Positions 1 to 5,983 of a DNA stretch of 16,472 bases are shown here, piece after piece. How positions within the stretch are numbered: the stretch's first letter is position 1; every line of letters begins with the position of its first letter. The stretch spans positions 1-16,472 of the forward strand of contig URGY01000016.1 of assembly GCA_900547505.1 (NCBI GenBank), in the 5' to 3' direction. Origin of the DNA: an uncultured Collinsella sp. GTDB lineage: Bacteria > Actinomycetota > Coriobacteriia > Coriobacteriales > Coriobacteriaceae. Below the pieces are notes generated by a model, which was not told where the DNA came from, ran no database searches, and saw only the letters and a program-made list of their open reading frames with translations. A program made the position numbers and the translations under genes.

Positions 1-782
1 AATCGGGAACGGCGAGCTCCCCGGACCCTCAAAACGGCCAGGACTCTGGCGATGGCTCCGATTCCGCCGCAACCGACACCGGCGACGGCGCTTCCGCGGA
101 CAGCGCCGCCACCCCCATCGACGAGGTCGAAAACCCCGACCTCAACCGCGCCCGCGGTGTTTATCTCAGCAGCATTCCCGACTACGCCGGCAACCCCTAC
201 GTTGCCCTTCGCGCCGACAGCACGCACCCGCTCGGCACGCCGTCATTCACACTCGATGAATACGATCGCGCCACCGAAGAGGGCTGCTTTAAGAAATTCT
301 CCAAGCTCGACAGCCTGGGCCGCACTCGCAAGGCGCTCGCCTGCGTAGGCCCCGAGTCGCTCGGACAGGGAAAGCGCGGCGATATCTCGCGCATCCACCC
401 TGCCGGTTGGCACCAGCAGCGCTACGACTTTATTCCAGGCCAGAGCCTCTACAACCGCTGCCACCTTATCGCCTGGTCGCTCTGCGGCGAAAACGCCAAC
501 CGCAAAAATCTCCTCACCGGCACGCGTTATCTCAACGAAACGGGCATGCTGCCGTTTGAGGAGCAGATTCTCGGCTACATCCGCGACACGGGCAACCATG
601 TGCTCTACCGCGTCACGCCCATGTATAACGAAGAGGAACTTGTCTGCCGCGGCGTGCGCCTTGAGGCGCAATCGGTCGAGGACCACGGCAAGACCCTCTG
701 CTTCCACGTATACTGCTACAACCTGCAGCCGCACGTGCAGATCGACTACGCCACCGGCCGCAACCAGACCTCGGGAGTTTAG
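1..782 (+). CDS. DNA/RNA non-specific endonuclease (EndA-like), 5' end missing
   Basis: This is the C-terminal ~259 residues of an extracellular-type nuclease. The reading frame is open from base 3 and ends at TAG 780-782; the start and any signal peptide or anchor lie outside the window. The first ~45 visible residues are a low-complexity Ser/Asp/Gly/Ala/Thr linker, typical between a membrane anchor and a secreted domain. The nuclease domain follows. It has a segment resembling FSKLDSLGRT, then the active-site block YNRCHLIAW, with the general-base His codon at 462-464. After that comes GENANRKNLLTGTRYLN, whose Asn residues match the metal-binding Asn region of the beta-beta-alpha-metal family. 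The C-terminus is NHVLYRVTP, a Val/Glu-rich strand region and QIDYATG. In Gram-positive bacteria these enzymes degrade extracellular nucleic acid or act in DNA uptake. The classical DRGH motif reads NRCH here, a variant I recall from streptococcal-type homologues. The family call is confident; the physiological role is not. Confidence 0.9.
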   Translation, partial: SGTASSPDPQNGQDSGDGSDSAATDTGDGASADSAATPIDEVENPDLNRARGVYLSSIPDYAGNPYVALRADSTHPLGTPSFTLDEYDRATEEGCFKKFSKLDSLGRTRKALACVGPESLGQGKRGDISRIHPAGWHQQRYDFIPGQSLYNRCHLIAWSLCGENANRKNLLTGTRYLNETGMLPFEEQILGYIRDTGNHVLYRVTPMYNEEELVCRGVRLEAQSVEDHGKTLCFHVYCYNLQPHVQIDYATGRNQTSGV

Positions 783-846
783 GGCCGACCAAGCTGCCCG
801 TAACCCAAAAAATGATCCGTTTTCCTCCGTCCCCAAGGAATCAAAT

Positions 847-878
847 AAGGCCGCCCCGGTTACCCAGGGTGGCCTTTT
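847..878. terminator. Bidirectional intrinsic terminator between the endonuclease and the EF-G-like gene
   Basis: A 10-bp stem (847-856 with 867-876, one G-T wobble) closes a 10-base loop. It is followed by TT on the plus strand, giving a TTTT run at the 3' foot. It lies between two convergent genes and is U-rich enough on the minus side (TTATTTG) to serve both. Confidence 0.75.
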
Positions 879-911
879 CGTCAGCACCTACATTGCGGGC
901 AAAATCGCACG

Positions 912-2987
912 CTACTTGGCGCGACCCTCCTCATAGCGCTCGACCAGCTTGGCCTGAACGTCATAGGGCACCTGCTCGTAGCCGGCGGGCTTCATGGTAA
1001 AGTCACCCGTGCCGCGCGTGATAGAGCGCAGGCGCGTCGAGTAATCCGTCAGCTCGGCGAGAGGTGCCTGCGCGATAACCACGGTGTCTCCGCGCTCATC
1101 GGTCTCCATGCCTGTCACGCGACCGCGCGAGGCCGAGATGTCGCCCATCACGGCGCCGGCGTAGCTCTCGGGAATAGTCACCGTGATTTCCTCGATGGGC
1201 TCAAGCACCACCGGGTCGGCATCGGCACATGCCTTGCGCAGGCCGATGCGAGCCGCCGCGCGGAACGCCATCTCGTTGGAGTCGACGCTGTGATACGAGC
1301 CGTCGTACACAGCCACGCGAATGCCCGTGAGCGGATAGCCGGCAATGATGCCGTCCTTCATGGTCTCCTGGACGCCCTTGTCCACGGCGGGGATCAGCGA
1401 GCGCGGAATGCGGCCGCCCACGACCTCGTCCACAAACTCATAGCCATCGCTCGTGCCGTCGGGCCCAATGAGCGGCTCCACGCGCAGCCAGCAGTCGCCG
1501 TACTGACCGGCGCCGCCGGTCTGCTTCTTATGGCGGCCCTGGGCACTTGCCGTACGGCGAATGGTCTCGCGATACGGAATGCGGATCGGCACGCTCTTGG
1601 CTACGACCTTGGTGCGATCCTCCAAACGATTGAGCAGCACCGAAACCTGCGCCTCACCAACGGCGGAGATAATGGTCTGACCAGTCTCCTCGTCGCGGTC
1701 GATGCTCATAGTCGGATCGGCCTTGCAGGCCTTCTCGATAAACGTGTAGAGCTTCTCTTCGTCCCCGCGATTCTCGGCCTCGATGGCGATGCGGTACTGA
1801 GAGTTGGGGAACTTAAACGCCGCAGCCTCGACCTTACCGGTAATGGAGAGCGTATCGCCCGTCTCGGCCGCCAATTTGGGCGCCACGATAATGTCGCCGG
1901 CATAGGCGTGACCGACCTCGGTCATGTCGCGGCCGCACATCACATACAAGTGAGCCAGACGATCGCTCTTGCGGGTGCGCGCGTTGATTAGTTCAAGACC
2001 CGGCTCAAGCGTACCCGTCAGCACCTTGATAAAGCTGATGCGACCCTGCTGCGGATCGGCCAGGGTCTTAAACACAAACGCCACCGGACGGTCATCGTCA
2101 CTCGAGATCTTGAGCGAATCGCCGTCGATAAGCGGCATCTCGCCGTAGTCGGTCGGCGCCGGGAAGTATGTGGCGATGTCGTCCATCAGCGAGTTGACGC
2201 CCTGCTCCTTAATGCAATCGCCCGCAAAGACCGGCACAAAGATGCGCTCGGCGATCGCCTTCGACAGCAGGCCTTCAAGCTCCTCCTGCGTCAGCGTCTC
2301 CTCGCCTTCCAAGTACTTCATCATCAGTTCGTCGTCAGCCTCGGCCACCAGCTCGCACAGATGGTCATGGGCTTCCTCGGCCTGGGCACGATACTCCTCG
2401 GGAATCTCCGACTCAACGGCTTCGGTGCCGTTGCAATGGCGCGCCTTCATGCGCACCAGGTCGATGATGCCGTCAAAGTCCTCGCCCTCGCCCCAGGGAA
2501 GGGTCACGGCGCCCAGGCGCGTGCCAAAGCGCTCTTGCAGCAGGTCCATCGTGGTCGCAAAGCTGGCCTCGGAGCGCGACAGGCGGTTTACGAACACCGC
2601 ACGCGCCAGGCGCAGGTCCTCGGCGGCATACCAGAGCTTAACCGTCGTAGGCTGCGGGCCGGCCTCGGCGTCGACCACAAACAGAGCCGTCTCGCAGACG
2701 CTCATCGCGGCAAAGGCGTCGCCGATAAAATCGGGGTAGCACGGGGCATCGAGCACATTGATGCGCGCGCCCTTCCAGTCGATCGGCGCGATGGTCGTCG
2801 AGATGGAAAATGCACGCTTGACCTCTTCGGGGTCATAGTCGAGCGTGGGCTTGGTGCCGTCGTGGCCGCCCAGGCGGGCGGTCTTGCCGGAAAGGTGGAG
2901 CATGGCCTCGGCGAGTGAAGTCTTGCCCACCCCGCCTTGGCCTACGAGCACCACGTTCCTTACGTTACCGGTCTTGGGAGCACCCAT
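912..2987 (-). CDS. Elongation factor G-like translational GTPase (EF-G2 type)
   Basis: This is a 691-residue protein with the full EF-G domain order: G domain (~1-270), domain II, domain III, domain IV (~GRHKKQTGGAGQYGDC) and domain V (ESYAGAVMGDISASRGRV). The start at 2987 is chosen because AAGGAGGT lies 4 bases upstream; the longer open frame (to 3098) has no ribosome binding site. The P-loop is GQGGVGKTS (residues 16-24). The other nucleotide motifs depart from canonical EF-G. The G3 DTPGH is DAPCY (80-84), so the Gly and the catalytic His are replaced. The G4 NKMD is NRLS (134-137), so the guanine-reading Asp is replaced. This marks it as an EF-G paralogue, like the actinobacterial EF-G2 group, and not the housekeeping FusA. 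Paralogues of this kind are ribosome-associated, but the role is usually unknown. It is monocistronic, convergent with the endonuclease and downstream of the importer terminator. Family certain, function uncertain. Confidence 0.93.
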   Translation of the reverse strand: MGAPKTGNVRNVVLVGQGGVGKTSLAEAMLHLSGKTARLGGHDGTKPTLDYDPEEVKRAFSISTTIAPIDWKGARINVLDAPCYPDFIGDAFAAMSVCETALFVVDAEAGPQPTTVKLWYAAEDLRLARAVFVNRLSRSEASFATTMDLLQERFGTRLGAVTLPWGEGEDFDGIIDLVRMKARHCNGTEAVESEIPEEYRAQAEEAHDHLCELVAEADDELMMKYLEGEETLTQEELEGLLSKAIAERIFVPVFAGDCIKEQGVNSLMDDIATYFPAPTDYGEMPLIDGDSLKISSDDDRPVAFVFKTLADPQQGRISFIKVLTGTLEPGLELINARTRKSDRLAHLYVMCGRDMTEVGHAYAGDIIVAPKLAAETGDTLSITGKVEAAAFKFPNSQYRIAIEAENRGDEEKLYTFIEKACKADPTMSIDRDEETGQTIISAVGEAQVSVLLNRLEDRTKVVAKSVPIRIPYRETIRRTASAQGRHKKQTGGAGQYGDCWLRVEPLIGPDGTSDGYEFVDEVVGGRIPRSLIPAVDKGVQETMKDGIIAGYPLTGIRVAVYDGSYHSVDSNEMAFRAAARIGLRKACADADPVVLEPIEEITVTIPESYAGAVMGDISASRGRVTGMETDERGDTVVIAQAPLAELTDYSTRLRSITRGTGDFTMKPAGYEQVPYDVQAKLVERYEEGRAK

Positions 2988-3228
2988 GATGACCTCCTTG
3001 CAGGGCCGCGCGCAATGCGCGACGCCAACGGGGAGAGTTCGCGGTCGGTGCCATCCCGGGAGCAGCATGGTCGGCAGCCGAGCCGACTCACCCTCCAAAT
3101 GTCCTATGCCACCACCCTACCCTCACGGGCGACCGTCCATGCACACCTTTCGGCACACGTATGAATACAGGCGGCGAGAGGAAGAGACAAGCTTGTGAGG
3201 CGATTATTGAACCCCCGTCGATGCAAAC
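2988..3228 (-). other. Long untranslated leader / promoter region of the EF-G-like gene
   Basis: No gene is supported in these ~240 bases. Reading the minus strand, they hold a weak promoter candidate (TTGTCT at 3185-3190, 17 bases, TATTCA at 3162-3167). A perfect 10-bp palindrome ACAAGCTTGT (3187-3196) overlaps its -35 box. A GC-rich hairpin (3070-3075 with 3082-3087) also lies in the leader. If the promoter is right, the leader is about 170 bases, long compared with the ~30-base leaders inferred elsewhere in the window. No recognisable riboswitch or tRNA was seen. Confidence 0.4.
3162..3190 (-). promoter_or_regulatory. Candidate promoter of the EF-G-like gene
   Basis: TTGTCT and TATTCA are separated by exactly 17 bases. 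Both match the consensus only partly (3 of 6 each). The placement upstream of the gene and downstream of the preceding operon's terminator is sensible. A perfect palindrome over the -35 box could be an operator. Confidence 0.3.
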
Positions 3229-3265
3229 AAAAAGCCGCCACAGACCGTAAGACCTGCGGCGGCTT
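3229..3265 (-). terminator. Intrinsic terminator of the amino acid ABC importer operon
   Basis: On the minus strand an 8-bp stem (3232-3239 with 3258-3265) is extended by 3 bp beyond one mismatch. It closes a ~10-base loop and is followed by a run of five T. It lies 33 bases past the ATPase stop codon. Confidence 0.85.
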
Positions 3266-3298
3266 CGCCTCAATTAATAGTTGAGTAAATACCTGAGC

Positions 3299-4063
3299 CT
3301 ATCCCTCGATACGGCTCAAGAACTCACGGGTGCGCTGCTCACGCGGATGGTCGATGACCTGCTCGGCAGGACCCTCCTCGACAATGCGGCCACCATCCAT
3401 AAAGACCACGCGGTCGGCAACATCGCGCGCAAACTGCATTGCGTGGGTCACGATTACCATCGTCATATTCTGCGCGGCAAGGTCTTTAATGACATGCAGC
3501 ACCTCGGCCGTCAGCTCGGGATCGAGCGCCGAGGTCGGCTCGTCAAAGAATAAAATTTCCGGATCGAGCGCCAGGGCGCGGGCAATACTCACGCGCTGCT
3601 GCTGACCGCCCGAAAGCTCACACGGCACCTTGTTCTCGTTGCCCGTCAGCCCCATTTGCGCAATCAGCTCGTGAGCGCGGGCTTCCGCCTGCTCGCGCGG
3701 ACGCTTAAGCACGCGAATCGGCGCATCGATGATGTTTTTCATCACGGTATAGTGCGGGAACAGGTTGTAATTTTGGAACACCAGGCCGAATCGCGAGCGT
3801 GCCCGCTTGGGCACATCGCCCTTCGCATAGACCGCGCCCGAACCCGCATCCGTCGCAACGGCAAGGTCACCAAACGAGAGCGAGCCTCCGTCGAGTGTCT
3901 CGAGCAGCGTGGCACACCGCAGCAGCGTGGACTTGCCGCCACCCGAAGGCCCGATAATCGCCACGACCTCGCCACGCTTCACCTCAAGCGAGATATCCTT
4001 GAGCACCTCATTGCCGCCAAACGCCTTGCGCGCGTTCGATATATTCATTACCGAATTAATCAT
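3299..4063 (-). CDS. Polar amino acid ABC transporter, ATP-binding subunit
   Basis: This 254-residue nucleotide-binding subunit belongs to the GlnQ/HisP type and powers import through the permease encoded just upstream. All ABC landmarks are present: Walker A GPSGGGKST (38-46), Q-loop FQNYNLFPH (~97-104), signature LSGGQQQR (150-157), Walker B ILFFDEP (170-176) and the H-loop VTHAMQFA (His ~207). A slightly longer loop lies between Walker A and the Q-loop (~65-90). The start at 4063 is chosen because its ATG overlaps the permease stop in ATGATTAA (8-base overlap), which suggests translational coupling. An in-frame ATG five codons later (4048) is also possible; neither has a strong ribosome binding site. 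It is the last gene of the operon, followed by a terminator. Substrate is an amino acid by family; which one cannot be read from sequence. Confidence 0.95.
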   Translation of the reverse strand: MINSVMNISNARKAFGGNEVLKDISLEVKRGEVVAIIGPSGGGKSTLLRCATLLETLDGGSLSFGDLAVATDAGSGAVYAKGDVPKRARSRFGLVFQNYNLFPHYTVMKNIIDAPIRVLKRPREQAEARAHELIAQMGLTGNENKVPCELSGGQQQRVSIARALALDPEILFFDEPTSALDPELTAEVLHVIKDLAAQNMTMVIVTHAMQFARDVADRVVFMDGGRIVEEGPAEQVIDHPREQRTREFLSRIEG

Positions 4064-4748
4064 GGTAGTAATCCAATTTTTTCTCGGCGGCGCCCAGCAG
4101 CATCTCGACCACAAAGTTAAAAATCCAGTAGATCAGCGCCGCGATCGCAAACGGCACCATGCTCACCTGCGAGGCGACCAGCGCCTTGGCCGTCGAGAAC
4201 ATCTCACCCACGCCAATGGCAAACGCCAGCGACGTGTCCTTGACCAGCGTGATGATCTCGTTGCCCATCGCCGGCAGAATGCGCTTGGCAACCTGCGGCA
4301 TCACGATATACAGAAACGTCTGCATGCGCGAATAGCCCAGTACCTCGGCTGCCTCGTATTGACCGCGCGGAATGGACTGCAGGCCCGAGCGATAGATCTC
4401 GGCAAAGTAACCGGCGTAGTTGATGATGAACGCTACGACGCACGCCGTCCACTTGGAATCGGGCGTGAGCGAAATGCCAAACACGTAGTACGGGGCAAAG
4501 TAGATGGCAAACATCTGCAGCATGAGCGGCGTGCCACGCATGACCGAGATATAGATGCGCGCAATCCAGCGGAGCGGCGCGATTTTGCTCATGCGCATAA
4601 ACGCCACGGGGATTCCCAGCGGAATCGACCCCAGCAGTGTCAGCACAAACAACTGCAAACTGACCAAGAATCCCTGGCCAAGCATCTGCATCATGACCTG
4701 AATAGACAACCCAAGCTCTCTTTCACAGTAACGGAACAGCGAACCCAA
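4056..4748 (-). CDS. Polar amino acid ABC transporter, permease subunit
   Basis: This ~230-residue membrane protein of the His/Glu/Gln/Arg permease family forms the importer channel. About five hydrophobic segments are visible, from FLVSLQLFVLTLLG near the start to FAIAALIYWIFNFVVEMLLG at the end. The cytoplasmic coupling (EAA) loop reads EAAEVLGYSRMQTFLYIVMP and contacts the ATPase. The furthest start in frame is TTG at 4748, with no clear ribosome binding site. TTG at 4709 (behind GAGAG) and ATG at 4694 are alternatives, and all keep the first membrane segment. It lies 27 bases after the binding-protein gene and overlaps the ATPase gene by 8 bases, so the three are one transcript. Confident in function, not in the exact start. 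Confidence 0.93.
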   Translation of the reverse strand: MGSLFRYCERELGLSIQVMMQMLGQGFLVSLQLFVLTLLGSIPLGIPVAFMRMSKIAPLRWIARIYISVMRGTPLMLQMFAIYFAPYYVFGISLTPDSKWTACVVAFIINYAGYFAEIYRSGLQSIPRGQYEAAEVLGYSRMQTFLYIVMPQVAKRILPAMGNEIITLVKDTSLAFAIGVGEMFSTAKALVASQVSMVPFAIAALIYWIFNFVVEMLLGAAEKKLDYYHD

Positions 4749-4775
4749 TGCTAAATCGGGTGCCTGGGAAAGCCG

Positions 4776-5636
4776 CTATTTGAGAACCCAGTTGTCGAAG
4801 GAAAGACCATAGCTTGAATACTTGTCGCACAGGTCCTTAACCGTGCCGTCCTCGTAGAGCGCCTTGAGCGACTCGGTCACGGCGTCGGCCGACTTGGTGT
4901 CGCCCTTCTTAAAGCCGACGGCGTAGTGCTCGCTGGACAGCGGCTTGTCGAGCTGCGTATAGGCATCGGGCTTGGCGGCAAGCTGATACTGGGCAATCGA
5001 AAGGTCGCAAGCCACGGCATCGACTGCACCACTCTCGAGCTGCATAAACGCCGTGTTGTACTCACCGATGGTATCGAGCGTGGCAAACGTCGCGGCCAGA
5101 TCCTTCTGGTCGCCCTCGAGCACGTCCTGTGCGGCGGAATCAGTCTGGGTAATCACGGTCTTGCCGGCAAGATCGTCCCAGCTCTTGATACCCGCGTCCT
5201 TCTTGACCACCAGCACCTGCTCGTTGAGCATGTACGGCTCGGAGAACGTGTAGTCGTCCTCACGGCCCTCCATGGTAAAGCCGTTCCAGATGCAGTTGAT
5301 GGCGCCCGAGTTAAGCAGCGTATCCTTGGCGTCCCAGTCGATGGCCTCGTACTTGACCTTCCAGCCCTGCTTATCGGCAACAGCCTTGGCCAGATCGAGA
5401 TCAAAGCCGGTGTACTCGCCATCGTCGCCCACAAAGCCGTACGGAGGGTAGGACTTGTCAAAGCCCACCACGAGCTTCTTGGACTCCGCAGCGCCCTTCA
5501 CATCCTTGGCCGCGGCAGAACCAGCAGCGGAGCCCTTGCCGGCACCACCGCCGCAGCCGACAAGACCAAGGCCAAGCACCGTGGCAAGCGAGCCGGCTAG
5601 ACCAACAAACTGACGACGAGACATATCGGTGTTCAT
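4776..5636 (-). CDS. Amino acid ABC transporter substrate-binding lipoprotein with Tat-type signal
   Basis: This 286-residue extracytoplasmic receptor captures an amino acid and delivers it to the permease. The N-terminus MSRRQFVGLAG has the twin-arginine pattern, followed by a hydrophobic stretch and the lipobox LVGC, with lipidated Cys at ~28. It is therefore exported and anchored to the membrane surface. A Gly/Ala/Ser/Lys linker leads into the solute-binding family 3 fold: KKLVVGFDKSYPPYGF, TGFDLDLAKAV, GFTMEGREDDYTFSEPY (its Arg fits the ligand carboxylate site) and DSAAQDVLEG. The start at 5636 has AAGGGGG 7 bases upstream; an ATG four codons later would also keep the signal. It is the first gene of the importer operon, behind a strong promoter with palindromic sites. 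Ligand unknown. Confidence 0.95.
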   Translation of the reverse strand: MNTDMSRRQFVGLAGSLATVLGLGLVGCGGGAGKGSAAGSAAAKDVKGAAESKKLVVGFDKSYPPYGFVGDDGEYTGFDLDLAKAVADKQGWKVKYEAIDWDAKDTLLNSGAINCIWNGFTMEGREDDYTFSEPYMLNEQVLVVKKDAGIKSWDDLAGKTVITQTDSAAQDVLEGDQKDLAATFATLDTIGEYNTAFMQLESGAVDAVACDLSIAQYQLAAKPDAYTQLDKPLSSEHYAVGFKKGDTKSADAVTESLKALYEDGTVKDLCDKYSSYGLSFDNWVLK

Positions 5637-5654
5637 GGTATTCCCCCTTGATGG

Positions 5655-5674
5655 CACTTTAGTTAAGTAAAGTG
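5655..5674. promoter_or_regulatory. Operator-like palindrome downstream of the importer promoter
   Basis: CACTTTA and TAAAGTG flank a 6-base centre with TTAA in the middle. It lies within the transcribed leader, between the -10 box and the ribosome binding site. Its half-site recurs 44 bases upstream at 5699. That arrangement suits a dimeric repressor, possibly with looping. The regulator is not identified. Confidence 0.55.
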
Positions 5675-5692
5675 AGTCATGTAACGTTCAGA

Positions 5693-5721
5693 ATCATACA
5701 CTTTAGTGAGATGGAGTACAA
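5693..5721 (-). promoter_or_regulatory. Promoter of the amino acid importer operon
   Basis: On the minus strand, TTGTAC (5716-5721) and TATGAT (5693-5698) are spaced exactly 17 bases. The -10 matches five of six consensus bases and the -35 keeps the TTG core. This is the best-formed -35/-10 pair in the window. It gives a leader of about 50 bases. Confidence 0.7.
5699..5708. promoter_or_regulatory. Second operator-like site, between -35 and -10 of the importer promoter
   Basis: CACTTTAGTG is an inverted repeat of CACT around a two-base centre. It abuts the -10 box and sits in the promoter spacer, where binding would block RNA polymerase. It repeats the CACTTTAG half-site found at 5655. Confidence 0.5.
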
Positions 5722-5729
5722 GGGAGGGC

Positions 5730-5876
5730 TTGCCCGGCGTGGGCGGGGAGCGGCGCGTAATTAAGTTTCCTGCTCTACAGTCCTGCGCAAGACGGAAAGC
5801 ACATTAAGTGCTTTCCTTTGCGTGCGGAACTCGCGACAAACTTAATTACGCGCCGCTCCCCGCCCACGCCGGGCAA
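5730..5876. repeat. 147-bp nested palindrome (REPIN/MITE-like element)
   Basis: Perfect 39-base inverted arms (5730-5768 and 5838-5876) surround a 69-base centre. The centre holds its own 9-bp hairpin (5794-5802 with 5808-5816, loop ATTAA), flanked by a further CGCAA/TTGCG pair. There is no open reading frame. The inner ends of the arms carry GACAAACTTAA, close to GACAGACTTAA in the palindrome at 9742-9803. The element sits between two divergent promoters, 9 bases upstream of the importer -35 box. The form fits paired REP sequences mobilised in trans by a RAYT transposase; no such gene is in the window. No target-site duplication was seen. Confidence 0.75.
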
Positions 5877-5940
5877 ACATCGTTGGACTTATCACTGACA
5901 GGAAAGGGGCGCCTGCATATCGTCTGCTGGCTTGGCACGG

Positions 5941-5971
5941 TACAATACTTGCAGCTTTAATTCATGAATTA
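5941..5971 (+). promoter_or_regulatory. Promoter -10 and palindromic site ahead of the methyltransferase gene
   Basis: TACAAT at 5941-5946 is a good -10 box with no recognisable -35. A perfect 14-bp palindrome TAATTCATGAATTA (5958-5971) lies just past the expected start of transcription, immediately before the ribosome binding site. It could be an operator or a small leader hairpin. Confidence 0.5.
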
Positions 5972-5983
5972 GTGGAGTTATTG

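Noticed and set aside
52..348. 98-codon Pro/Ala/Thr-rich frame within the endonuclease gene
   Set aside because: A shifted-frame shadow of the low-complexity linker; the nuclease frame is continuous through it.
2988..3098. N-terminal extension of the EF-G-like protein
   Set aside because: The extra 37 codons have no ribosome binding site, while the internal ATG at 2987 has a near-perfect one and begins at the conserved fold.
5655..5674. TrpR operator
   Set aside because: The centre TAGTTAA resembles the TrpR site, but the flanks (CACTTT/AAAGTG) do not match, and no trp gene is nearby.
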